64,000 bases of DNA from Bugula neritina (GCA_964035545.1 OZ037769.1:3926929-3990928), one strand, 5' to 3'; shown: positions 1 to 14,127, numbered from the stretch's first letter. The notes: generated from the sequence alone by a model not told the origin. A program made the numbers and translations.

Positions 1-930
1 AAGTCTGACATTTCTTATTGGCCTAGACTCTAGAGTAGTTCTTTTGAGTTTGTAGCACTGTTTTTCCACTATGTAAATGGATGCTCATATCATGAATTTG
101 TGGTTGCTGCCTGCATGATCTTACGGTCGTGGTTTCATTGATATAACAACTGTTACCAAACATGGAATGAAAAATAATGCAAAGCTTGGAAATGTAGTGT
201 AAGTATGAGTTGAAAAAAGACAAGTTTTTTTTTGGTTAAGCAAAACTAAGATTAGTGTTGTTATTAGTGAGTGTCAGTGTATGCGGTATGATATCTGGGT
301 TATACAGCTGTACCATTTTTGATCTAATATCTCTAAATATAAAATTTTATTTCTGTATGAAATATAAAATATCCCCAACTAGTTTTTCACATGAGTAATG
401 TCTGTTGAGACACAAATCCATTGCTTTCATTCTGCAAATATTGTACATGCAACAAATATTGTTTGGTAACTACATGATTTCATAAATGAAATAAAATAAA
501 CGAATATATAGCAAACAACTAGGCAGACAAGAGAGATTTTTTTCAAATATCTTCTAAAATGTTAAGTATGGAATTGTCCGTTCTTCAAACCTTGTTTTCA
601 TTCGCTTTCACCAGTATATGCATAATACTGGTCTTTTAGTTGAGTTTGCTTTGTACGTGCGTACATCATACTTATTTATTCTGTATATGGATATAGATGT
701 ATAATATAGATTTGTCTGATGCATGTTGATTGTCAGTGGAATATAAATTAGTTGAAAAAATGACTGCTAATGTACTCAAGGTTTTAATGACCCATGATTT
801 AAAATAACTCAACTCGCAGAGATCTGTCGATTAGTTGCTCAGAGCTATTTTAAATTTGGTTACTGTGACAATATTTAATTATTAATAGTTTATTACATAA
901 AAACAACTGTCAGCTTATTGTCTTTGCTAA
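1..930. other. Upstream intergenic AT-rich DNA
   Basis: No coding exon, RNA gene or recognisable repeat is seen on either strand. The stretch is AT-rich with short poly-A and poly-T runs. It lies upstream of the promoter of the TLDc gene. Confidence 0.5.
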
Positions 931-945
931 TTGCAAACTGTTCAG

Positions 946-1060
946 CCAATGGGTACGGTGCCTTGTCCAACTTAAACTCTGATTGGTTGGTTCATCAATC
1001 GCGAATAAGTCTTCGCTTTTATAAATGCGCAGCCTGTGTCAGTCAATGATTAATAGTATT
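946..1060 (+). promoter_or_regulatory. Probable core promoter of the TLDc gene, with CCAAT boxes and TATA
   Basis: A forward CCAAT lies at 946-950 and an inverted one (ATTGG) at 982-986. A TATA-like TTTTATAAATG follows at about 1017-1027. Transcription would then start near 1045-1055 and leave a 5' UTR of about 120 nt before the ATG at 1175. The spacing is that of a classical focused RNA polymerase II promoter. The start site itself is inferred. Confidence 0.5.
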
Positions 1061-1174
1061 GCCATACTTGTATGTGAAAGTACTACTTATTCAGTGAAAT
1101 TTATGGGAATTTGTACAATTCAGAGCAAGCATGCAGACGTTTCTCATTTAAAAAGTGGTTGATGTCTACTCACT

Positions 1175-4100
1175 ATGCCAGGACAGGATATCGAGCTTTC
1201 TGATTCAAATGGACATCAACCGATCAATGAAAATAAGCTTGGTAAGCGTATATCCTATTCTATAGCAACTTAAAACTCTGTTATACAAACTGTAAGGCGA
1301 CTGCAAACATTAATCAAATGTAGTAACAAAAAGACTCTCCCCTCTCCCCCATTCAGTTAGCACCTGATGACCTCGACTTTCAGTTTCACTGCCAAGCCTT
1401 TTGTAGTTTATACGACTGATAATCACAATGGATTCATTTAATTGAACCTCAACTATAATAGACATGTAAATTATAATTCTATTGTCTCTCTTCTTATACT
1501 ACAATAAGACTTAGATTTTCCTGTAGCACAACTGTTGGTCTTTCATCTTATATTCAATTGTAGAGGTAGAACCTCTTTCTGTAAGGCTGGTCTCTACATC
1601 TCAATGTTTGGTGTGCTGCACTTGTACTAGTTATTATCCACTTTTTAATTACACTTTATTGTAGACCAAGAAACATGCCAGAAACTCAAGAGGAAGGGTC
1701 AAATCACTCAGCCCCCCAACACCATAGCTTACGTGGTTAGTTTGAACTTACATACTCTTGTTGAACAAAACCTACAAATCAGACTGCTCTAACCATAGCC
1801 AATCTCCATTCTTCTACAGCCATTCATATGTAAAGCTGTACTGTAGGAAAACTGCCAACACCTTTATTGCCCTTTAGAGCTGCAAAAGCAACTCTCAGTT
1901 GCTTACACCAATAATATCCCATGCTGTTGCTTTTTGTTGATCTTTCATAAGTTATATTAATACAGTTACAGCCAAGTAGCAGTTCAGCTACAGCTACATT
2001 ATTGCACACACAATTATACAAGCCTGTGGAACTGAATTTAATTACTATAATATAATTATATAACTAGTGCTTAATTGTGGGTATTCAATAGAACTGGTCA
2101 ACTGTCCAAAGTCTAAGCTATTCCATGCAAAGTAAAGGCAGGTAGCATGTTTGTTATTCTGATGCATAAAATATGCCATTATTCCAGAAAGATCTGTGCC
2201 AACACAGTCCTAGTGCCAAAAATTCTCTTTTAGCTGAAATCAGATTCTGATAAAAGAACAAAACAACACAACGAAAACAAATCAATTTTTATATCATTTT
2301 GATGCATTCAGCTGTAGAGAATAAATAATGTCTTGGTTTGTTGAGTGAATTAAAGTTGGTGCCCCCATTGTAGAGATATTCAACTTTTAACATAATGTAA
2401 TATAGTTACCTTAACTTTAATTTATTGTTGATATTAGCACAAGTGTCAACTAATTTCATCACAACCCATAAAGCAGTTGAAGCTCTGCTTTCTGCATAAT
2501 GCAACATTTCCCCACTAGATTTGTGGTTTTAACATGACTTAAATGTCATTTTTCTCTTGCTTGATGAGTGACATGCTTGGCTTTTAATATAGTTGTAGTC
2601 TTACAACATCTATTTTGATTGTAAAGCTTATATGCAGAGAATAGTATGATTTCTGAAGCACATTTGTTGTACAAAAAAGACATATATTGAGGAATTTTGG
2701 TGGAAATAAAATTGTATATTCTTTCCCTATTCTTACCATTTTAATGTAGGCCATTTTTCCTGGCTGCGCAAGTTCTTTATAACCCACAGCAATCTTAGTT
2801 CAGCGTCATGGGGGTCCTTTCAACCACCCTTTCCAGAATATGCATCTATTGAGAGTCTGTGGTTTAACTGATAGCATCATACTTTGGCAGATTAATTTTC
2901 CTACATTCATTGTGGTTTGAGTGGTGTCAAAATGACGTTAGCTTCAAACTAGAGGACTATAAGTGAAACTATATGCATCTGTCTGTGCAGTGACTAGAGG
3001 AAACAGTGTTACCATTCACTGACAATGCTACTATATGGTAACGCATACATACAGAGTCACTAACAAGTCACATTCCCTGGTCACAGTCTAAGATTCGAAT
3101 TGATTGAGAGCAGAACTGTACACATACTTTACCGATATAATTACATGATTTAGATTTGACTACTGAATTAGGTTAATAATTTTACGGCCATTTCATAATG
3201 TGATTATTACTATAAGTAATACTAATATTGTTACCCATAATTCTGCTCTATCTTTTTCCTAATTTTTAAGGACAAAGAATTGCGTTTATGAGGTGCTGGA
3301 AGAAAAGAGCTTTTTGTCTAAAAATTAGGTGCATTTTGCTTAAACAAAGAAATATTAAATATCAATAACAAATCTTGATGGCTTTTTATAAGTTAGTATA
3401 CATAGGAGTCTACTATCTTTTTTTGTCTCACCCTGAACTATTATCACTGTAAGCTACTCTCACTATAAACTACTCTCACTCTGTACTACTCTCACTGTAA
3501 ACTACTCACTGTGAACTACTATCACTGTGAACTACTCTCACTGTGAACTGCTATCACTCTGAACTACTGTCACTCTGAACTACTATCACTGTGAACTACT
3601 TTCACTGTGAACCACTCTCACTGTGAACTACTCTCACTGTGAGCTACTCTCACTCTGAACTATTATCACTCTTAACTACTACTTTAGGTCAAGCCAGATG
3701 ACAAGCTCACCAGTATTGCTGCGTGTTTCGACACGACTCCATCCATCATAAAGAAGATCAACAGACTCAGCATGGAGTTCCTGTACCCAGATCAGGTATG
3801 TTGTCATGGAAGCAAAATCTACTTCTTATTCTATAATAAACCTTTTCTGTATTGCATCTTGCATGTGTAAAGTTTTTGCAGGTGTGTTTCTAGTGGTAGT
3901 TCTATATAGGTCTTGCCACATGGAGTAGAATTTCTCTGGGAAATGTGCAGCCAAAGTTACCTCCTGCACACAATACTTTGACAGCAGGAGTAAAAAATTA
4001 TCTACGCATGGCTTTACTGTCCCACGATATAAATTATTTAATTTTGAAACCTCACGACTCCCAATAATGCACATTTTTTTGGAATGTAAATGATAAACTG

Positions 4101-7100
4101 AACCTTGAAAATGGACTTGCTAAATAGTAGTAAGTAGATTACTACTGCCTAAACTTTTCCCAGTATTTATTCAGCATTTTCACTGCATTCAATCCAAACT
4201 AGCCTTTTTTACCTATTGTGTGAAATTTTCTCTATAGGTCCTTGCTCTATGTGGTATAGTATGCATTACTAAATAATGCTACAGTGGAATGTTGTGTACA
4301 CCAAGTGCTAACATTTCCTGCAATACCACACATACCAGATACTAAATACCACGTGCCCATTACTTCCAAGTATTATGTATGTGCACACTGCTGCCAACTC
4401 ACCATTGAAGTCATGCGTCTACCAGCATCCATGGAGACCCAAACATTCATGTGATCTGAACTGCTTGTTTGCAACTGGAAATGTTGCATAAGTCGAATAA
4501 AAGTAACTTCTAATCTGATATTTTCTTCATTCTAAAAATGTGACGTCATTTCCTGGCTTTGAGATGTTGAAATGACTTCGAATGCAGCCACACGGCTTAT
4601 CACCGAGAATAATTTCACACGTAGAAGAGAATAAAACAAGTATATTTGACCTGCTATCTGCCCAGTAGCCGCGCAAGCTAGCATGCAGTGTCCACAAAGA
4701 TTGTGTTTATTTGCACACAGGAGTGATAACAAAAATTGGTGTTGTATTCCAGGGTATTACGTGACTCTAGTGATGAAAACAACAATGTTTTGGTTCCATC
4801 GTGAAGTAGGCATGCCCTTTGCATGACACTACTCAAGTCCTTAGAGTCAACTTCCTAACAAAGAACTGAGACATAACAATACAGTATCATATAACATTAT
4901 ACTGTGATATATAGCAGGTTAAATAGTGGAGGGACAAATCTTTCAACTTTGATGTGAAGAAGTATTGTTTAGCTAAAGTTTCTAATATTATGTTCAGGAA
5001 TTAATATTTCTCAGGCTACTATTATGTAACTGTTGAACTGGCAAATACCTGCTGTGATGTTCTCAGACTAAACAACAGCTTGTCTGCTAACATTATATGT
5101 GAAACTGGTTGTTAATAGTTGGATGGCAGTAAACCAATTATACTTTATTATAATTACTATACAATTATTCTATAGCTAATACTTTAAGGTTTCTAAGTAG
5201 TTGCTTGACCTCTGCAGACTAAAGTTAGTCTTGCAATACAAGCTACTACTTGGCCAACTTCTTCCCAATCAACTTAACTCTCTCAAAGGAGCAGCGAACT
5301 CAGCTTGTTAATTTGTTACTGTTTCAGGTTATATACATCCCTGTGAACTCTGGCCAAGATTCTACCACCAGGGGGAGTGAGGTATTTCTATCCAGTATGT
5401 CCAGTTCGGATGATGAAAAAACTGCTTCTAATTCTACACACAATGTATGTAGGAATTCGTAAACATTTAAATATATATATAGTTCTAATTTTAAACATGG
5501 TGAACACGGAAAGTAGAGAATTTTAGCTAATGCAGATACTCAACTATGAAAAGCTAAACTATTTACAGAAAGTAAGGTTGACTGATTACTGCAACATAGC
5601 CTTAGGTCTTGTGTTGTTATTTAGGAGTAGTTTCGGCTGGTTATTCCTCTCCCCTGTTGAAACTGAATATAGAATCAACTTTTGTTTTGATCCTCATTAA
5701 TCAAACAGTCAAACAGCAGATAATTTATCCACAGTTGAAAGTTTTTCCAGTTTTTGCCAGTTGCTTCATCAGTTGTCGGTTGTTTCATCGTTTTAGTTAT
5801 CCTTTTAAAAAATTACATTTGGCGAAATACGACACAATTTGCCATATTAATAACGATTTATATTCATAGTTAGTGTTCAGGATTATAGAATAATGTATAG
5901 TGAGCTAGAATGTGTGGGGTTGTAATACCACTGGCAAGTTCTAGTTAGCTCATTGGTTAGAAAGTTCTAGAAGTGTTTTTTGATAAGTTAGACCGACTCT
6001 CTACATATTCTAGCTTATGTTCCTTAGATATCGAGACTGAAGTACCCAGGGTTTGCTCATCGCTTGCAGGATAGAGACATCACAGGCTACCGTCGGCAGC
6101 GAGCATCCGTGTCTTCTGATGAAGGGTCAGCGGAGTTGAGATCTGAGAGCTCAGAGCAGTGTCTGGTGCAGATGTTTGTGAAGATCAACTCCCACTATAT
6201 ACTTACTGAAGAGGTTTGAATATGGATTACCTATTTGTTGGTTTACCTGATGTTACAGTTCATATTTTTGATGGAGAGATAATATTGTATATTTACATAG
6301 ATATGATATATTATCTGTTATTTGCCAACATTTTATCAGCATTCACATTACATAGCATGAATCTAAGCAAAACATGTACTATTGCAGCTAGTTTAGCTGA
6401 ACTGTTCAACAGATAAAGTTCAAACTAATATAGAGTTTGTCTCTTCAAATGATATATAATAAGTTTAATCTATTTCCTGACACGCAATGTCAGGCTAAAG
6501 TAGCTTATCAGCCCGTCGTCTGCAGTTTATTTTATCGATAGCTTGTGCTCTACTGTTTTCAGGAGACGGTGAAGGGAACGCTGCTTGTCACCCCCAATGC
6601 CGTGATGTTTGATCCTAACGTGTCCGACCCACTGGTGATGCAGAATGGGATAGAGGAGTATGGGATGATAGCCAAGCTGGATACCGTCGTATCGGCAGCT
6701 ATTTACAGAGACAGCCAAGCTATGCAGAGTCTGCGTTTACACAAGTATGTTTATACATACAGTTGCTTTGCTGCAAAACAAGTAGTCCTGTGTGGTAACC
6801 TGATGTTGAGTGTTTATAGACTGTGGACAATAAACTATTTTGTCTTTAATAATCTGTAATGCTTTATAAAATAAGCATTTTTAAATTTTAAAGTAATTTC
6901 AAAAGGGTTAATGAAATTATTTAATAATATTTTCAGGGTTTGATTTTATTTTAATAAGCTAATTATATTAATTTTTTTTCAACTGTACTTCAGCATTTTA
7001 GAAATGCTTTTAAGAAACTTGTTCATTTTATGTTTGCTAGAAGGAACTGTTTCAGATACAGTGTTTTAGCACTACAATATAATATGATATAAATCTGATA

Positions 7101-10100
7101 TATACAGTTGCAGACTGCAACCAATGGTTTGATTCTCATCAATCAGGATTTATTCATCCACAAATAGGATAACAATCTTTTGAATTAAAACCCAAGTTAC
7201 TACTTTTTCTACAGGAACGACCCCTCTATATGTACACCAGAAATCTTCCACTTGGAGAGTTGTCACTTGGCTAGCCAACCAGAAGGAGATATCTGTGTTG
7301 ACAGCGAGACCTCTGTAGATATACCAGACTTAACGCTGCCGTGCTCCTGTGGTGCTGACTCAGAGTCACTTACGCTGTAAGCTGCTTCTGGTTTATTCTA
7401 GAATTTATACTATCAACTGTGAGACCTTGGCAAGATTGTTGTGTCACTCAACACATTGCATACTCTAGTATAATGTTCTTTATTTTGATGTGCCAGCTGC
7501 AAGTCTGTGTTGTGTTTACATGAGTGGAAAACCTAGCCTTGCTGCATAGGAGGGGTTCCTGTGGTGCCCCTGGGTTTGGCCATAGTGTCTAAACTTTAGA
7601 CCTAAGTGCACAATGATAGGTGCAAGAGGTACTGCCTTACCTTCTGAGTATGTGTGGCCACTACCACTCAATATACTACTACTACTCAGTACTCTACTAC
7701 TACTCAGTACACTACTACTACTCAGTACTCTACTACCACTCAATATACTACTACTACTCAGTACTCTACTACTACTCAGTACTCTACTACTACTCAGTAC
7801 TCTACTATTACTCAGTACTCTACTACTACTCAGTACTCTACTACTACTCAGTACACTACTACTACTCAGTACTCTACTACTACTCAGTACTCTACTACTA
7901 CTCAGTACTCTACTACTACTCAGTACACTACTACTACTCAGTACACTACTACTACTCAGTACTCTACTACTACTCAGTACTCTACTACTACTCAGTACAC
8001 TACTACTACTCAGTACTCTACTACTACTCAGTACTCTACTACTACTCAGTACTCTACTACTACTCAGTACACTACTACTACTCAGTACACTACTACTACT
8101 CAGTACTCTACTACTACTCAGTACACTACTACTACTCAGTACAGTACTACTACTCAGTACTCTACTACTACAGCAGTAGTTGTATGTACTGTGTTATTCA
8201 TTCATGGGAATAATTTTTTCCACTATGCAGTAGTGTAATGGCTGGGTGTGGCAAGTTATGTAATCACTGTGTTACATAACTTGTTATATAATAAGTACTG
8301 AAGCCCCTGGGTGAAGCCTCAACTCTTATATTTTCAGCAGACACTTCTTGGAAGAGTGAAATATTTTTCCATCGTTTCTTCACTTTGCTTACAAAATAAC
8401 AGAACAATTTTGGTCATTGGCAGAATATTAAAACCCACATCTGAAAAAGTGACGTTGAGAGTATGTTTGAGTTTAGTGGTCTGGGGTTACTAACCTCCCA
8501 ATCTAAATTAGCTAAACCACATAGGCTATTCAGATATTGAAGATATTTTCTAGCTAGCACAGCTGCTTTTCTCTCCCAAAGTAGTGCGAAATGCAGTTGA
8601 AAAGTTGAAGCAGGTTTTCAGTGTTTTCTCTGCTATTCATGAAATGTGTTCTTAATTTGAAATGCTTTTAATAGTTTCTAATGTAAATGACTCTTGTATA
8701 ATACTTATAGCCAAACTATTGTAAACATTTTCTTTGTATGAAAAACTGAATAAAATTAAGATTATTGTGAAAGTTTGGAAAGTTGAGAGACGGCACTTAT
8801 GCTGTCTAGACACTGTTAGGTAATCAAGTTAAGTTACATAATAATCGCAAAGGACACTTGAATAGGAAACATCTCATACCCCTGGATAAGCTGCACAGCT
8901 TGCTTTGCAATGCTGCATATGTGTTACATGACTCAATCAGCTCTACTACATGCTGCAACAAAAATATTTGTCATAGTCAGCTTCCAAAAATAGATAACTT
9001 ATTGTATTCAAAAAATGTTGCTCTAACTTGTGCTTTGCTTTCACTTTCTTTATTGAAGCTGCATTTATATTTATTGTCTTTCTGAACTTTTTCTATTTGT
9101 ATTTTGATTTTTAGATCACCCAACACTACAGTAACGTTTTTGAATACAAGGGAGACAAACCTCAATGCCAAGGATGACAATGGCTGTTGTAGTAAGCTGC
9201 GCACAGCTGAGACCACCCCTGAGAGGACTGCAGTTTATACTAACACACACCGTGTCAAGGACAATAACATATCTACCTCAATACCCGCTACTAAACCTGA
9301 CTCCATTACATTCCCCATCAGCTGCAGCCATTCTCGTACCAATTTCTACACTGCCAGCTCATTGGACGATCCAAGCATTGACTATAATCTAGACGACGGG
9401 CCAGTCAGCCAAAGTATAGAGAAGCATGTAAATTCCTTCTCATCACCTCGAGGTCATCGGAGGACTGGGTCAGCGGCATCAAGTATCTACAGCGTAGGGA
9501 TGACCTCCAACACAGAAGTATTTGTTGACTATTCATGTGGAATCTTTGCTGGATATGCCAACACGCTGAATCATGGGAACACAACTCATGGCAATATGAA
9601 TCATGGAAGCACGGCTCATGGAAATGATCTATTAAAGAAAACGATGGTGGCCAACCACAACAAAACTATTCAGAAAGACACGACAGACGGCGGTGAGCTA
9701 CCCGACAGCGCTGTCCTGCCAGACAGCGGTGAGGTTCGGAAGTGCGTCACTGTACGTCTGGAAGACGGCGTGAGTAAAGAGGAGCGACCTAGTTTGTTTC
9801 AGCCAATCAGTGGTAAGTGCAATGACCAGCCGTTGAAGCCAAGTCTATTCTATACGTACATGCCTACACAACTGTCTATCACTTACCATAGCTGGAAAAC
9901 TTGTCAACAGAATTCCGAGTAGAATTATTATTGGCAACCTGCACTTGTTTTTCCTTGATTTGTTTATTTAGTTCCAACATGTAAACATTTCGTCATGTCT
10001 ACCATGTAGACATGACGAAATGTGTAAATGACATTACTTGGTTGGTAGACCTTGTTGCCGAGGCCAACCAGAAAGAGCAGACGAAATCTGAGCCATACTA

Positions 10101-13100
10101 CCTCTGTCTGCAAGTTGGTCAGCCAATCAACAGTCCCCGTGGCGCCGATACTTGTCCAATAGAAGCTTACGGCAAGAAAAAGAAGCCAGAGTATTGGTTC
10201 AGCATTTCTGGTGAAAAGTGAGTAGTTGTTTTCTCCTGATCAAATTATTTAGCTTCACTATAAAAATGGAGCAGCCGTGGCCTAGGGGTTAAAGCGCTGG
10301 CTTATTGAACACGAAGACATGTGTTTTATCCTCATTAGCGATGTCAGAAAGAGCATTCAGTCATAATTGCTCCTGTGCCACATATAAATAAGTCCTTAGC
10401 CCACTTAAAAAAACCCTTTCCATCAGGGGCTTCTCACAGGGATAGTGACTATACACTGATCCTATGACCACTATCCACACCAAGATATATGGACTTGACC
10501 CTCTGTCCATAAGCTTGCACTTGAACGACTTTCTAGTTTTTCTGGTAAAGCGATATATATTTTTCAGCATGTGAACACCTTTCATCCTATACTTTATAGC
10601 TCTACTGCAAATCTAAGCTTCTATCATGTGTTTAAAAAAATTGAATATTTGTCAAATGTTTATTAATTTTATAGCACTACAGCCTATTGTTTTTTTTTTA
10701 AATAATATGAGTCAACAACTATAACTTTCTTAACATGCAGCTCACCATTACATACCGGCTTGTTGAAATTAACACGTTTTCTCAACATTTTTATTTATTT
10801 TTTGAAATGCCTTCAGGGTAGTTTAAATCATCTTCTTTGCTTTTGATTGAAGCCTGTTCTATACTTTTAGTCAACAACAAGTTTTATCTACAAGCCCTGG
10901 GGTTGCTGACTTTATTATTCGTATATAGGCTTATCGACAGCATCGAACTTTGTACTACAACCAGTCTAACTGTAAATAAATACTTATAAATACTTTGTTT
11001 ACATTAGAGTAGAGAAAGTTTCCAAAAATTTTCTCCTGGGTAGACAGTGCTTATTGTTTATAGATTATAAGGTCATGTTTTATTGAGTTTGCTTGGCTCA
11101 GTCACTAAGCTAGAATAAATAAAATGAAAAATCACATTTCTGTAAGAATGGTTTAGAACTTTTAGAAAATTGATATCGGAGAAATATTTTGTGGAAATTA
11201 CTAATTATCTCAAAAAATAAAATATTCTGATTTATAATTTTTGCTTATAATTGCTTAAAGTTTTAGCTTGCTTTAAAATGTGGTGATAATTATTTTATTT
11301 TCTCCTTTAACTGTATCATCGTGATGTGTGATGTTCCATCTTCATTCCTATTGCGTTTTATAAAATACTTTTAGAATTGTCTTCTCTACTTGTCTTTTAC
11401 ATTGCCTAGGCAAGCTCCAGCTACTATCCTATATATGCACATAACAGCAGCTGTTTTGTATACATGTTCAGGGTTGAAGATCTCTACAAGTTCTTTATAC
11501 AGTGGAGACCAGAGTTGTACGGTGAAGAGATCACGGACGAGGGTGTACTGAACAGTAAAGGCTTCATTGCCATACCTCCGGAAGGCCTCGATTCTGAAAA
11601 TGTAGCGAAATGTTCGAGATCACCCTTAGTCAGGACTCTCAGCAATGTGCAGGTGTTGAAAGGTTGGGAGGTGTGTATGAGTACCCATTAGTTATTATAC
11701 TCTTGAGCTAAAGTATAGGCTATGGAGAATTTCTAGGCCATGCATAAACCACTATATCACTATGCACACTATGCGTTTGTATCATTTTACGCTGTTTAGT
11801 TATACCTTCAAATGCAGACCTGGTACAAATAGATGTGTTTTAGCAAATGCCATAGAATTTCAATGTTTTCTACCTAACTTGTTAATTTATAAGAAAGAGT
11901 GAGTTTCATAAATATTTCCAGTGTATCTTAGATGCTAAATTTTATTGAGTCAGTTTACTAATCTAGTTTGATTTTTCAAGCTATTATTTTTGGAAATTCC
12001 AAATGGCACACCTGTGTATTACCTGTAAGATATTATTGTATTTATTTGTTAGGCGTTACTGTATGTACCTGTAAGTTATTGCTGTATTTATTTGTTAGGT
12101 ATTATTTCGTTGTGTCTTGTAGATTCTGAGTGTAAATGAGATCTTAAGGCAACAGTCTATAGACTATGAGAGTTACATCAGTGTACCAGATATGGTGGGC
12201 GAAAGTCTCCTCTTGTCTGATGAGAACATAAAGAAGGTTGCTATTTAATCTGTATTGTATTTTAATCACATGTATATGTAGTGGAAGGAACAACTGTTGA
12301 AACTTAGTGCTTTCATTTCATAGCCTCTCCATGAGATTAAAGTAAATTCATTCAGTAATTTTTGAAAATAAGTAATTGAAATTTTGCATGACATGAGTTA
12401 TCATTTGGAATTTTAAGGTGCTGTTGATGTAAGTCGTATAACGATACGTTATATACTCGAATAACAAAGATTATACTTGTGAGCAGTTCTCAATGGAAGT
12501 CATATCACCTCCTTTAAAACTCATTTATATGCAGTTTATGCAAAGTATATTATATCATCTGATGGATATAGTAGTGTTCTAGTTTCTATAGCCTTGGTTC
12601 TTTATTCCTGCAGTTGGTGATGTGTCTCCCCGCAAGAGTTGAAGGTCACAGGTGGCGCCTGGCTTACAGCAATGAGGCTCATGGGTTTAGTTTGAACACT
12701 TTGTACAGAAACATGTGCGAGTTTGAATCTGCGACGTTAGTCATCATCCTAGATGACAATGACAGGGTGTGTGCAGTTTTATACCCTTGAAAATGTATGG
12801 CAACTCAATATACATATACACTATATTATATGTGCTATATATATACACAGGGGTCATTTTACCTAATTTATTACACAATTTATATCCCTTTTTAAGCTAT
12901 TTTTCACACTTTAGCTGCTAATGTATATAGTTTCTTGCATTGAACTGATGAAATTTTAGCAAATACAGCTGAATAGGCAAGGTTTTTTTTCTAATTTTGC
13001 TTGATTTTCTATGTTTTATTCTAATTTTTCAGTAACTTTGGGTGTTCGGATGTGATGCTTTTTTCATCATGCCCGCACACCACGATCTTTTCAATTCAAT

Positions 13101-14078
13101 TTTAATTAGTTGAAATTTCTATCAAACTATATTTATTTTAACTTCGTCATGTAGCATTCAGCTAGATTTTATTATTGCAGATGTTTGGGGCGTTCTCCTC
13201 TGCACCCCTCCATCTCTGCGAACACTTCTATGGTACTGGCGAATGCTTTCTGTTCACATTTGTTGATGGCTTCAAGTCGTATCCATGGAGTGGGAAGAAC
13301 ATGTTCTGTGTGAGGGGTGGACAGCAAGCGCTAACCTTTGGTACTGGAAGGTATTGTATTTTGAATACTTGTATCAGAGCTTGAATGCACACTGCTTGAG
13401 CTGGAAATCGCACAACTTTATAATTACTATCCCTGTGAAAACCCCTGATGGAAAGGGGTCTTTTTTAAGTAGGCTAAGGACTTATTGATATGTGGCACAG
13501 GAGCAATTATGACTAGATGCTCTTCTTAACATCACCAATGGCTTTTACTGGGTTCGAACCCACAACTTTGTGTTTACTAAGTCAACGCTTTGACCCCTGG
13601 ACCACGGCTGCTACCACACTGTCTGAACCCATACATTGTTAAAATAAGATGAATGTTGAGTTTACGAGTTTGTCCGCTACAATGTACACATTTATGTAAA
13701 CATGCTTACAATCGCCATTGAAAAATAGCAGTTCGGACAGTTATGGCGTCACAAAGTTCACTCCTAAGCATTTTGGCTATAACCCAAGGCTCAAACTCTA
13801 CGAGGTTGGGGTGGTATGAGACATGTGGTGGTGGTTGTTATCGTGGTAGAGGGGTATACTGGCAGTAAACGAAATTAGTATTCTTGTAGTTGATAAACTT
13901 TAAAAACAACTATTTTTGTTTTCAGTTCTGCATGTGGACTGTGGCTGGACGCAGACATTTATCATGGCCGCACACAGCATTGTGACACTTTTAATAATGA
14001 CCCGTTGACTGGAGATGATGAAGACTTCATTGTTAAAGCTATTGAGGTGTGGGGGCTTAACGACCAGGAGTTTGACTG
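1175..14078 (+). CDS. OXR1: LysM-GRAM-TLDc protein, OXR1/NCOA7 (mustard) family
   Basis: Fourteen exons join in frame: 1175-1241, 1665-1735, 3688-3795, 5328-5444, 6028-6213, 6563-6744, 7215-7376, 9115-9812, 10010-10217, 11472-11670, 12123-12236, 12614-12766, 13181-13350 and 13926-14078. The protein is about 862 aa. A LysM domain spans residues 41-88 (PDDKLTSIAACF, then LYPDQVIYIPV). A GRAM-like segment spans about 170-245 (LLVTPNAVMFDP). An acidic, low-complexity linker with His-Gly repeats (exon 8) precedes the C-terminal TLDc domain, about 690-862 (GHRWRLAYSNEAHGFSL, CGLWLDADIYHGR). TLDc proteins of this family protect against oxidative stress and bind the V-ATPase. Invertebrates usually have one gene for vertebrate OXR1 and NCOA7, so the symbol is approximate. 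The 3' end is uncertain: splicing from 14078 to an AG at about 14365 makes TGA at once, whereas reading on gives TAA at 14125-14127. Confidence 0.9.
3430..3680. repeat. Minisatellite, about 16-bp unit, ending at the exon 3 acceptor
   Basis: About 15 degenerate copies of a 16-bp unit (CTACTCTCACTGTGAA and variants) fill the end of TLDc intron 2. The last units run into the 3' splice site, and exon 3 starts at 3688. The units are pyrimidine-rich on the sense strand, so the array may supply the polypyrimidine tract. Confidence 0.85.
7663..8172. repeat. 18-bp minisatellite in TLDc intron 7
   Basis: About 28 copies of an 18-bp unit (CAGTAC, A or T, then CTACTACTACT) lie mid-intron. The unit length is a multiple of three and contains no stop, so all three forward frames stay open for over 500 nt. 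This is a property of the repeat and not evidence of coding. Confidence 0.9.
9985..10023. repeat. Perfect 17-bp inverted repeat over a 3' splice site
   Basis: The arms are 9985-10001 and 10007-10023, perfectly complementary, with a 5-nt loop. The right arm contains the AG at 10008-10009 and the first 14 nt of TLDc exon 9. In RNA the acceptor would sit inside the stem. Confidence 0.85.
10268..10465 (+). mobile_element. tRNA-derived SINE copy 1 (TLDc intron 9)
   Basis: The head GAGCAGCCGTGGCCTAGGGG resembles a tRNA 5' end with an A box (TGGCCTAGGGGTTAAAGCG). It is followed by a family core (CATAATTGCTCCTGTGCCAC, CCTTAGCCCACTT, CTTTCCATCAGGGG, TCTCACAGGGATAGTGACTATA) shared with the copies near 13.5, 20.2 and 46.4 kb. 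The B box is degenerate and the 3' end is not sharply defined. It starts about 50 nt after the exon 9 donor. Confidence 0.8.
12886..13085 (+). mobile_element. About 200-bp interspersed element with terminal hairpin, copy 1
   Basis: This segment of TLDc intron 12 matches, in inverted orientation, 33418-33620 in an MLH1 intron. Shared words include CTTTAGCTGCTAATGTA, GATTTTCTATGTTT and GTGATGCTTTTT. The distal end folds as an imperfect hairpin around the GATGCTTTTTTCATCATGCC region. No ORF, tRNA head or target-site duplication was seen. It could be a SINE tail family or a small non-autonomous DNA element. Confidence 0.6.
13425..13613 (-). mobile_element. tRNA-derived SINE copy 2 (TLDc intron 13)
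   Basis: On the minus strand this carries the full tRNA-like head, including a good B box (GGGTTCGAACCC at 13550-13561). The same core and 3' portion as the other copies follow. It lies about 75 nt downstream of the exon 13 donor. Confidence 0.85.
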
Positions 14079-14127
14079 GTTAGTAGTTTGCTTATCTTTA
14101 TATTCATTCCTTGAATGCAAAGCATAA

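Noticed and set aside
7613-8238. Three overlapping long forward ORFs with hexapeptide repeats
   Set aside because: They arise because an 18-bp stop-free repeat is open in all frames. The region is inside a TLDc intron flanked by well-supported exons.
13425-13613. Possible tRNA gene, from a good B box
   Set aside because: The A/B boxes belong to a repeated SINE with a shared non-tRNA core; no complete cloverleaf was found.
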